NCBI GenBank assembly: GCA_902573905.1
Contig: CACGLL010000001.1
Coordinates: forward strand, 1 to 64,000
Length of the DNA stretch: 64,000 bases
Origin: an uncultured Pelagibacteraceae bacterium
GTDB taxonomy: Bacteria > Pseudomonadota > Alphaproteobacteria > Pelagibacterales > Pelagibacteraceae
Reading direction: 5' to 3'
In this document: in pieces, positions 47,056-54,838 of the stretch
How positions within the stretch are numbered: the stretch's first letter is position 1
How the letters are laid out: each line of letters starts with the position of its first letter
Program-made: the position numbers and the translations under genes
Notes under the pieces: model-generated
Told to the model about the DNA's origin: nothing
The model's database searches: none
The model's input: only the letters and a program-made list of their open reading frames with translations

Positions 47056-47625
47056 ATGATTATTTCTTCTGCAGATAAAGTTCCATTAGAAAAATGTCCA
47101 GCGCTAGTTTTAAACGCTGATTTTAGACCTTTAAGCTATTACCCTTTATCAATTTGGTGTTGGCAAGACGCAGTAAAATCAGTTTTCTTAGACCGTGTAA
47201 GTATAGTTTCAAATTATAAAAGAAAAATAAGAAGTCCATCTTTTGAAATGAATTTACCAAGTGTAATAGCTCTTAAAAATTTTATTCAACCTTCAAAAAA
47301 TCCAAACTTTACAAGGTTCAATGTTTTTTTAAGAGATAAGTTTGCCTGTCAATATTGCGGAGATAAAAAAGATTTAACTTTCGATCATTTATTACCAAAA
47401 TCTAGAGGAGGACTAACAGATTGGAATAATGTTGTAACAGCTTGTTCAAGTTGTAATGTTAAGAAAGGCGGCAAACTTTATAAAGATTGTGATTTAAAGT
47501 TGGCTAACAAACCTTACGCACCTACTGTAGAAGATCTTCATAGAAATGGCAGAAACTTTCCACCAAACTTTTTACATGAAAGCTGGATGGATTACTTGTA
47601 TTGGGATATTGAATTAGAACCCTAA
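47056..47625 (+). CDS. HNH endonuclease family protein
   Basis: FACQYCGDKKDLTFDHLLPKSRGGLTDWNNVVTACSSCNVKKGGK. Confidence 0.9.
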   Translation: MIISSADKVPLEKCPALVLNADFRPLSYYPLSIWCWQDAVKSVFLDRVSIVSNYKRKIRSPSFEMNLPSVIALKNFIQPSKNPNFTRFNVFLRDKFACQYCGDKKDLTFDHLLPKSRGGLTDWNNVVTACSSCNVKKGGKLYKDCDLKLANKPYAPTVEDLHRNGRNFPPNFLHESWMDYLYWDIELEP

Positions 47626-48159
47626 TTAAATTTTTTCTGAAATTGTTATTGCTATTCTAGATGAAGTTTTAATTACTTTATCCAAAACTCCAAATAAACC
47701 TTTTTTTGTTGCCCCATGTTCATAAGCAATGTCTCTGTGATCTAATTCATCTTGACGAAATTTCATTATCTTTTCTTTTAACTCTTTTTCATCATCACCA
47801 AGTTTGTAAGTTTGATTTTTATAGTGATCATCAATTACTTCTTCCACAGAAGCTGTGCACAGCATAGCTGCTTTTTCACCAAGCATTGCAGTACCAAAAC
47901 CAAGTGTTACTCCTAAGATATCCCAAAGAGGTAAAAGTTTTGTAGGTTTAATATTTCTTTTTTGAATCTCTCCATCGAAATATTCGTAATGTTCTTTTTC
48001 ATGCTCTTTCATCTCTTCAATTTTTCGTTTTAAATATTCATCTTGCTTAAAAGTTTTAAGAGCTAAAAGTTGACCTTCGTATATTTTAATAGCGCCACGC
48101 TCACCAGCGTGATCTACTCGGATAATTTCTTCTAAATATTTCTTATTAGTTTTTTCCAT
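47626..48159 (-). CDS. coq7: Demethoxyubiquinone hydroxylase (Coq7)
   Basis: IIRVDHAGERGAIKIYEGQL, EMKEHEKEHYEYF, EEVIDDHYKNQ, RQDELDHRDIAYEHGA. Confidence 0.93.
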   Translation of the reverse strand: MEKTNKKYLEEIIRVDHAGERGAIKIYEGQLLALKTFKQDEYLKRKIEEMKEHEKEHYEYFDGEIQKRNIKPTKLLPLWDILGVTLGFGTAMLGEKAAMLCTASVEEVIDDHYKNQTYKLGDDEKELKEKIMKFRQDELDHRDIAYEHGATKKGLFGVLDKVIKTSSRIAITISEKI

Positions 48160-48628
48160 AATTTTTAATAACTTTAATCATAATAACACTTAATAAAATT
48201 GAAATAATTGTATTTATTGTAGCAAGAGAAAGCCCAAAAAACCTAAAAGTTACATCTTTACAGCTCACAGCTGTTTTACTTTCAAGCTGTTTTAAAAGCT
48301 CCTTTGAAGATAGATTTTCAGAAGATGTACCTAGATCACACACTAACGACTCGCTAAAAAAACCTTGTTCGATCCCCATATGATAAAAAGAAACTAACGC
48401 ACCAAAAATAAAAAGTAACAATAATATGCCGGCAATAACTTTTTGAAATTTATTTAATATAAATATTAATGAAATTAAAATTAATGCTGAAATATATGGA
48501 ATTCTCTCAATTAAGCATAAATTACAAGGTTTGTGACCTAATTTATATTGAATGAAGTAGGCAATAGCTAATGATAGAAAACTAAAAACTAAAATACTGT
48601 TTAAGATAAATTTATTACTATTAATCAT
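48146..48628 (-). CDS. Disulfide bond formation protein B (DsbB)
   Basis: KPCNLCLIERIPY (CxxC), four TM, FYHMGIEQGFF; start MINSNKF at 48628 in an ATGA overlap with the upstream gene. Confidence 0.85.
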   Translation of the reverse strand: MINSNKFILNSILVFSFLSLAIAYFIQYKLGHKPCNLCLIERIPYISALILISLIFILNKFQKVIAGILLLLFIFGALVSFYHMGIEQGFFSESLVCDLGTSSENLSSKELLKQLESKTAVSCKDVTFRFFGLSLATINTIISILLSVIMIKVIKNYGKN

Positions 48629-49239
48629 TTGACGAAAATCATATACAGGGCGATCGCTAAAACTACAATAAAAATACCGGTTAAAGTAAACCAAAGCGCA
48701 CCTCTTTTCTCTATGAAATCACCAAATTTTTTTCCAAATAGATATGTAAAATAAGAAACTAAGAAAAATCTTAGTCCTCTAGTAAATAAACAAATAAAAA
48801 AGAATACAGGAAGATTATAGGCAATAACCCCACTTGTTATTGTAAAGACTTTAAAGGGAAGAGGAGTAAACCCAGCTAAAAACATAATTCCTAGCCAAGC
48901 TAAAAAACCACCTTTTGTTGACATCTTATCTTGCATCTCAAAAACTTTTTCCTCATAGCCATAAAATTCAATTATGACCATTGAAGCGTCTAAGAAAAAA
49001 ACTCCAAGCATATACCCGAACAATCCTCCAAGAACTGAGCCAGTTGTAGCGATTAAAAAAATTTTTAAATAGTCTTCTCGCTTAGCTACAACCATTGGCA
49101 CAATCATTAAATCTGGTGGAACAGGAAAAAAGAAACTTTCGATAAAGGCTACAAAGCTAAGCAAAGGCTTAGAAAATTTATGTCTAGCAAGTTCTACACA
49201 TCTGTCGTATAATTTTTTTAACATGAATTTAAAATGCAC
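48625..49239 (-). CDS. YqaA/DedA family inner-membrane protein
   Basis: FIESFFFPVPPDLMIVPMVVAKRED, GSVLGGLFGYMLG, FTPLPFKVFTITSGVI; start may be MLKKLYD at 49224. Confidence 0.85.
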   Translation of the reverse strand: MHFKFMLKKLYDRCVELARHKFSKPLLSFVAFIESFFFPVPPDLMIVPMVVAKREDYLKIFLIATTGSVLGGLFGYMLGVFFLDASMVIIEFYGYEEKVFEMQDKMSTKGGFLAWLGIMFLAGFTPLPFKVFTITSGVIAYNLPVFFFICLFTRGLRFFLVSYFTYLFGKKFGDFIEKRGALWFTLTGIFIVVLAIALYMIFVK

Positions 49240-49408
49240 AATTCTTAGATACCTCGCAAGTTTAATTTTATCGACAGTTGTGATCTACGCTATCGTAATA
49301 GTTGCGGGAATGTTTGGTGCAGACTATGGGTTCTCTCCAAGTGATACCTTTATCATTTGGATTTTAATGGCTATTCTTATTAATCAAAGCGTTACTTGGA
49401 AAAAATAA
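49223..49408 (+). CDS. Small two-TM membrane protein of unknown function
   Basis: 61-aa ORF with two hydrophobic segments, directly upstream of the HTH regulator. Confidence 0.55.
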   Translation: MNLKCTILRYLASLILSTVVIYAIVIVAGMFGADYGFSPSDTFIIWILMAILINQSVTWKK

Positions 49409-49414
49409 TTTTTA

Positions 49415-50440
49415 ATGAGCAAAACTGTAGATATAAAAATTGCTCAATTTACAAAGCCTGACAATCTAGAACAATCTATAGATAGCTCTTTAGTTTGGGA
49501 AATCTTTCAAAAAAATAATAATGAAGTTTTAAAAAACTTCATAAAATTTCAACAAACTTGGGTTAATCAAGCTTATTCCGTATTTAGAGATTTTGATACT
49601 TACTTAGTGTTAATATATTTAATTAATAAAGTTTTTCTTAATTTGTCTGATCGATTTCACTATATGTCTTTTGAAAGTTTTTATAATCAAGAGAGGTTAT
49701 CAATAGACAAAATAAATTTAATTGAAATATCTAAAAATTTGAACATTCCAAAAGAAACAATAAGACGAAAAGTAAACTTTTTACAGGATCAGGGCATAAT
49801 TTATAGAGATGGTAAATCTATATTTTTGAATGTATCTAAAATTGCGATACAAAAACCAGTAACATCGATAGGTTTACTCGCAGCGTGTTTGGCAAATTTT
49901 TCAAATTTATTGTCATCAGAAAAATGGTTTGGAGATAAAATTAGACAAGAAACAATAATAAAGTTTATTCATGATCATTTTACTGTAAGCTGGGAATATT
50001 TCTTTAGATTTCAGATACCTTATTTAGTCCGTCATAGAACATTTTTTGGTGACTTAGAGTCTTGGAATGTATTTGGCTCAATCGCAATAGTTCAAATGAG
50101 AGAATTGATAGAAAAAGCTCAAAAACAGGTTGTTGATATTCCAGGTAGTTTTAAGGATTTTTTTATACATTTGTTAAAACATAAAGCGAAAAGAGGTATT
50201 AACGCATCATCGATATCTGATATTTCAGCCATTCCTAGAGCTACAGTAATTAGAAAGCTTAAAGTGATGGAAAAGAAAAAAATTATTAATAGAAATAAAA
50301 ACTTAGAATATTCGATGGGCAATCAACCAGTTCACCTTAAGGGGTTAGAAGAAAATTATCTTGTTCATCAAAAACAATGGTCAGATTTTACATCAACTAT
50401 GTATAATTTGATGAAACACTCAAAATTAAAAATTAATTAA
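49415..50440 (+). CDS. Predicted transcriptional regulator with two winged-HTH-like segments
   Basis: ISKNLNIPKETIRRKVNFLQDQGIIYRDGKSIFLN and SISDISAIPRATVIRKLKVMEKKKIINRNKNLEYS. Confidence 0.65.
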   Translation: MSKTVDIKIAQFTKPDNLEQSIDSSLVWEIFQKNNNEVLKNFIKFQQTWVNQAYSVFRDFDTYLVLIYLINKVFLNLSDRFHYMSFESFYNQERLSIDKINLIEISKNLNIPKETIRRKVNFLQDQGIIYRDGKSIFLNVSKIAIQKPVTSIGLLAACLANFSNLLSSEKWFGDKIRQETIIKFIHDHFTVSWEYFFRFQIPYLVRHRTFFGDLESWNVFGSIAIVQMRELIEKAQKQVVDIPGSFKDFFIHLLKHKAKRGINASSISDISAIPRATVIRKLKVMEKKKIINRNKNLEYSMGNQPVHLKGLEENYLVHQKQWSDFTSTMYNLMKHSKLKIN

Positions 50441-50444
50441 AATT

Positions 50445-51290
50445 ATGGAGATAGCAAAAACAATAGCCCCGGTGTGTTTAGCCATAATAATGTTCGGTTT
50501 GGGCCTTGGTCTTACTTTAACAGATTTCAAAAGAGTAATTACAATCCCTAGAGATTTTATAATAGGTTTTTTTGGTCAAGTTATAATACTTCCAATTATC
50601 GCTTTTATCTTAATTCATATTATTTCAATGCCACCAGAAATCGCTCTTGGTGTAATGGTAATTGCAGCAGCACCTGGTGGAGTTACTTCAAATATATTAA
50701 CTAAATTTGCGAATGGTGACGTTGCTTTATCTGTAACTTTAACAGCAGTTGTGAGTTTAATTTCTGTAATTACAGTGCCTTTAATCGTCCATAATTCAGC
50801 AAGCTTTCTCGGTTTTGAAATAACCAAAGAAATTTCTATGATTAGTATTGCTGTTAAAATGTTTTTTGTAGTTACTATTCCTGTAATCTTTGGCATGATT
50901 GTTAGAAGCTTAATGACAGATTTCATTGTATCTAAAACTTTGTTAATTCAGAGATTGTCAGTAATACTGTTTCTAATTGTCTTTATTTCTATATGGGTAG
51001 AAGAGTGGGATAGAATTATTAATTTTATTACAAGAGCAGGTTTTGTAGCTTTCATATTAAACATCACAATGATTTTTACAGGTTACTATATGGCAAAATT
51101 TTTATCTTCTGGTTTGGAACAAAGAAAATGTATTTCACTTGAGTGCGGTTTACAAAACGGAACTTTAGCTGTGTTTGTGGCTACACAACTATTCGACGAT
51201 ATAGTATTTATGGTGCCAACAGCCGCATATGCACTAATTATGTTCGTTACCTCAATTATTTTTGTTCTCATAGTTAGAAAAATAAATTAG
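50445..51290 (+). CDS. Bile acid:sodium symporter (BASS) family transporter
   Basis: FGLGLGLTLTDFKRV, ALGVMVIAAAPGGVTSNILTKFANGDVALSVTLTAV, ECGLQNGTLAVFVA. Confidence 0.9.
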   Translation: MEIAKTIAPVCLAIIMFGLGLGLTLTDFKRVITIPRDFIIGFFGQVIILPIIAFILIHIISMPPEIALGVMVIAAAPGGVTSNILTKFANGDVALSVTLTAVVSLISVITVPLIVHNSASFLGFEITKEISMISIAVKMFFVVTIPVIFGMIVRSLMTDFIVSKTLLIQRLSVILFLIVFISIWVEEWDRIINFITRAGFVAFILNITMIFTGYYMAKFLSSGLEQRKCISLECGLQNGTLAVFVATQLFDDIVFMVPTAAYALIMFVTSIIFVLIVRKIN

Positions 51291-51305
51291 ATTATTTCAA
51301 AAAAT

Positions 51306-51392
51306 GGGCGAATGGTGGAACTGGTAGACGCGCCGGACTCAAAATCCGGTGGTAGCAATACCTTGAGAGTTCGAGTCTCTCTTCGCCCACCA
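51306..51392 (+). tRNA. tRNA-Leu (anticodon CAA), CCA encoded
   Basis: Acceptor GGGCGAA/TTCGCCC; anticodon stem-loop CCGGA-CTCAAAA-TCCGG; long variable arm; GTTCGAGTC T-loop; ends ACCA. Confidence 0.97.
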
Positions 51393-51396
51393 AGTT

Positions 51397-53073
51397 ATGG
51401 AAATAGATAAACTTAATAGTCTTGTAGAATTATACTTTAAAAAGTGTGAGGAAGTTGATCCTAATAGGCCTTTTTTAAAATGGCTAAAACCTAATAAACC
51501 AACTTATACCTGGGGCGATATCAAAGAGAGAATATTTAAGCTTTCTACAAAAATAAAAACTTTAATCAAAGAAGGAGACCGATGTTTAATATTATCTGAG
51601 AATAGACCTTATTGGCTGATGTCAGATCTTGCAGTTATGAATGCAGGTGGAATTTCAGTTCCAATTTTTACAACATATTCATCAAATGATTATAAATATA
51701 TTCTAAACGACTGTAATCCGTCTTTAATTATTGTCTCTAACAATGATCAATTTAAGAAAATAAAAAATTATGTAAATTTAAATAAGCAAAAAATAATCTC
51801 TTTTGAAGAGATAGAAGCTGATAGTTTATTAATTAAGAATGTTCTTAACGAAGATAATTATAAAAAAGAAATTAATGATAATTTAAAAAGAAATATGCCT
51901 GCATGTATTATATATACATCAGGTACTTCAGGTAATCCTAAAGGAGTAATTTTAAGTCACGGGGGGATATTATCTAATTGTGAAGGTGCAGTAGAATTAC
52001 TTGAAACTTTAACTAAAAAAAAAAATCCTACATTTTTAACTTGGTTACCTTTATCGCATTCTTATGAACACACAGTACAATTTATACAAATCATTGTAGG
52101 TGCTAAAGTTTTTTATGCTGAAAGTTTGGAAAAATTAATTGCTAATATGGAAACTGCTAAACCAACTATCATGACCGCTGTTCCAAGATTTTACCAAAAT
52201 CTCTTTACCAAAATAAATATGAATTTTGAAAAACAAAAAGGACTTAAAAGAAAACTAATTAATCAAACTTTGTATCTAGGAAAAAAGACACTTAAAAAAG
52301 AGGAACTAACCTTAGCTGAAAAAATCATAAACTTTTTATGTGAAAAATTAGTCAGAAAAAAAATAAGAAATCAATTCGGCGGAAATCTTCAAGCCTTTGT
52401 TTCCGGTGGAGGAGCTTTAGATCAAAATATTGGAGAATTTCTTAATGCTATAGGACTGCCAACCTTACAAGGGTACGGCCTTACCGAGACATCTCCTGTA
52501 GTAAGCTGCAATTTACCAAATTTAATAAAAGTAGAAACAGTGGGTCCTCCATTTAGAACCAATAAAGTGAGAATAGCAGAGGATGGTGAAATTTTAATAA
52601 AGGGTGAAAATGTAATGCTGGGTTATTGGAATCTTAAAGAGGAAACTGAGAGAGTAATTAAAGACGGTTGGTTGCATACAGGTGATATTGGCGAGCTTGA
52701 TCACAATAATTATTTAAAAATAACTGATAGAAAAAAAGATATTATTGTTAATTTAGGCGGAGATAATATTTCACCAAGTAAAATTGAAAATATTTTATGC
52801 TTAAACGAATTTATTAAACAATCTTTTGTTTACGGAGATAAGAAAAACTATTTAGTTGCTTTACTAGTTACCGAAAAAGAAATTAGTAAAGATAAAATAA
52901 AACTTATAATTGAAAATATAAATAAAAGTTTAACTTTAATAGAAAAAGTTAAAAAGTTTGTTTTAATTAACGAAGAATTTACAATTGAAAACGGAATGTT
53001 AACACCTACTTTAAAGTTAAAAAGAAAAGAAATAATTAAAAAATATAAACAACAATTAGAAAATCTTTATTAA
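51397..53073 (+). CDS. AMP-dependent long-chain fatty-acid CoA ligase
   Basis: IIYTSGTSGNPKGVILSHGG, LPLSHSYEHT, LQGYGLTETSPVVSCN, GWLHTGDIGELDHNNYLKITDRKKDIIVNLGGDNISP. Confidence 0.92.
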   Translation: MEIDKLNSLVELYFKKCEEVDPNRPFLKWLKPNKPTYTWGDIKERIFKLSTKIKTLIKEGDRCLILSENRPYWLMSDLAVMNAGGISVPIFTTYSSNDYKYILNDCNPSLIIVSNNDQFKKIKNYVNLNKQKIISFEEIEADSLLIKNVLNEDNYKKEINDNLKRNMPACIIYTSGTSGNPKGVILSHGGILSNCEGAVELLETLTKKKNPTFLTWLPLSHSYEHTVQFIQIIVGAKVFYAESLEKLIANMETAKPTIMTAVPRFYQNLFTKINMNFEKQKGLKRKLINQTLYLGKKTLKKEELTLAEKIINFLCEKLVRKKIRNQFGGNLQAFVSGGGALDQNIGEFLNAIGLPTLQGYGLTETSPVVSCNLPNLIKVETVGPPFRTNKVRIAEDGEILIKGENVMLGYWNLKEETERVIKDGWLHTGDIGELDHNNYLKITDRKKDIIVNLGGDNISPSKIENILCLNEFIKQSFVYGDKKNYLVALLVTEKEISKDKIKLIIENINKSLTLIEKVKKFVLINEEFTIENGMLTPTLKLKRKEIIKKYKQQLENLY

Positions 53074-53202
53074 TTTTTTAAAAAAATTAAATAAAATTGC
53101 TTAAAAAAACATTGATATTGCTAACTTTTTATAAATATTTAAAAAAATAAAAAAATAATTAAAAAATTAAATTTTGAATCAATTTCATAAAATAATTTAT
53201 GT

Positions 53203-53231
53203 TTGACATGAATCTTTTAATAATTAATGTT
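53203..53231 (+). promoter_or_regulatory. Candidate sigma-70 promoter for the hyperbasic mini-ORF
   Basis: TTGACA at 53203-53208 with an AT-rich -10-like region (TAATGT, 16-nt spacer) downstream. Confidence 0.4.
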
Positions 53232-53280
53232 TAATTAACAAACGAATCATTAAGATTTGTTTAATAACAAGGGAGAAAAG

Positions 53281-53352
53281 ATGGCTAAAAGAAGAAAAAA
53301 AGCTAAAAAGAAAACTAAAAAGAAAGCAAAAAAGAGAAGAAGAAGAAGATAG
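53281..53352 (+). CDS. Hyperbasic 23-aa mini-protein MAKRRKKAKKKTKKKAKKRRRRR
   Basis: ATG preceded by AAGGGAGAAAAG Shine-Dalgarno; 18 of 23 residues Lys/Arg; 208-bp leader region and terminator flank it. Confidence 0.75.
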   Translation: MAKRRKKAKKKTKKKAKKRRRRR

Positions 53353-53366
53353 TTTTCTGTTTAACT

Positions 53367-53404
53367 AAACGCCCTTTTTATTTTTTAAAGAGGGCGTTTT
53401 TTAT
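53367..53404 (+). terminator. Intrinsic terminator after the mini-ORF (possibly bidirectional)
   Basis: AAACGCCCT...AGGGCGTTT stem followed by a T-run, between convergent genes. Confidence 0.85.
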
Positions 53405-54102
53405 TCTGCATTCTCTGAAATATTTGTTCTACCTAAAGCTTTATCCATTTTCTTTTGAACTTCTTCAGGGCTTGTTTTTAGAACTGCCTCGAACTCAGAT
53501 TTAAGCCTTTCGTACGCTTTTTCAAATAATTGTCTTTCAGAATAAGACTGATCGGCTATGATATCTGTGTTCTTATTAAGATCTTTTACCACCTCAGCTA
53601 ATTCATAGATTTTACCCGAGTTGATTTTTTGATCATACTCTTGAGCGCGTCTACTCCACATTGTTCTTTTTATTTTTGGCTTAGTTTTTAAAATAGAAAC
53701 ACATTTATTAATTTGATTAATAGAAGAAATTGGTCTTAGTTTTGATTGTTGATTTATAGGAACAGTTAAAGTTAATTTTTCTTTTTCAACAAGTATTTTA
53801 TAAAATTGAATATCGATTTCTCCAATTTTAGCTTTTTCAATAGCTGTGATTTTACCCACACCATGTTTTGGATACACCACAAAATCTTTTAAATTATAAA
53901 TACGTTTTTCTGTGGGTTGTTTTTTTATTTTTTTAATTTCTGGTTTTTCATCTTGACCAGGGATACTGTTTTTTTTATCAATTGGATTGGCTACAGATTT
54001 AGCAGAATTCTTAATTTTTTCCTTTTTTAATTTTTTAGTTTTTTTTATTTTTTTTGTTTTTTTTATTTTTTTTGTTTTTTTTACTTTTTTCTTTTTAGGC
54101 AT
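53401..54102 (-). CDS. CarD/CdnL-family RNA polymerase-binding regulator with Lys-rich N-terminal tail
   Basis: YNLKDFVVYPKHGVGKITAIEKAKIG...FYKILVEKEKLTLTVPINQ; WSRRAQEYDQKINSGKIYELAEVVKDL. Confidence 0.93.
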   Translation of the reverse strand: MPKKKKVKKTKKIKKTKKIKKTKKLKKEKIKNSAKSVANPIDKKNSIPGQDEKPEIKKIKKQPTEKRIYNLKDFVVYPKHGVGKITAIEKAKIGEIDIQFYKILVEKEKLTLTVPINQQSKLRPISSINQINKCVSILKTKPKIKRTMWSRRAQEYDQKINSGKIYELAEVVKDLNKNTDIIADQSYSERQLFEKAYERLKSEFEAVLKTSPEEVQKKMDKALGRTNISENAE

Positions 54103-54107
54103 ATTTT

Positions 54108-54449
54108 TTATTTTCCAGGTTTATCGGAGAAGTGCTTATCGTATTTATCTTTAATTTCTCTAAATTTCTCATGTTCAGCCATCGGCTCTTTTTTTTTTGA
54201 AATATTAGGCCATATTGCAGAAAACTTTTTATTAAGCAACAACCATTTTTCCATTCCTTTTACGCTTTCATCAGTGTCAGCCTTTATAGCATCAATTGGA
54301 CATTCAGGTTCGCAAACTCCACAGTCAATACATTCATCTGGATTGATCACCAACATGTTTTCACCTTCATAAAAACAGTCTACTGGACAAACCTCCACAC
54401 AGTCAGTCAGCTTACATTTTATACATTCATCTTTTACAATATATGTCAT
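54108..54449 (-). CDS. fdxA: 7Fe/8Fe ferredoxin (FdxA type)
   Basis: [55 protein letters not shown]. Confidence 0.95.
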   Translation of the reverse strand: MTYIVKDECIKCKLTDCVEVCPVDCFYEGENMLVINPDECIDCGVCEPECPIDAIKADTDESVKGMEKWLLLNKKFSAIWPNISKKKEPMAEHEKFREIKDKYDKHFSDKPGK

Positions 54450-54835
54450 TTTGAATTAAGTAAGTTTAATTTAATTTCAGCACATTCTTTATCTGAAAAA
54501 TATATTAGCCCACAAATCCGTCTCATTAAATTAGACTCATATTGGTCTACAGTATTATCAGATATTAATACTTTCCACAGATGTTCAATAATATCCTTTT
54601 TTATTTCTAATGAATTTTGTTTTATAATATTTGTGTAATTAAGCAACTGATTAGAGTTTTTTTCTATTTCTTCAGCCTTTTTTAAAATTTCATCAGAATT
54701 TTCTTCTTTTAGATATGACTTTATAAATTCTTTAACAAGCTCTTTTTCATGGTCCGAATAATTCTCATCAATATTTGCAGCATGTACTAGCAATGCAGTT
54801 ACACCGATTACACTTTCTTTATCTAGTTTACTCAT
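54446..54835 (-). CDS. TerB-like (DnaJ/TerB helical) protein
   Basis: [25 protein letters not shown]...[32 protein letters not shown]. Confidence 0.7.
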   Translation of the reverse strand: MSKLDKESVIGVTALLVHAANIDENYSDHEKELVKEFIKSYLKEENSDEILKKAEEIEKNSNQLLNYTNIIKQNSLEIKKDIIEHLWKVLISDNTVDQYESNLMRRICGLIYFSDKECAEIKLNLLNSK

Positions 54836-54838
54836 GAG

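Noticed and set aside
47056-47625. HNH endonuclease as part of a restriction or defence system
   Set aside because: No methylase, phage or defence neighbours; flanked by housekeeping genes.
54013-54102. Possible tandem DNA repeat / CRISPR-like periodicity in T-rich tract
   Set aside because: Explained by the KKTKKI coding repeat in the CarD N-terminal tail; no spacers.
54446-54835. Tellurite-resistance operon
   Set aside because: Only a TerB-like fold; no other ter genes nearby, so resistance is not implied.
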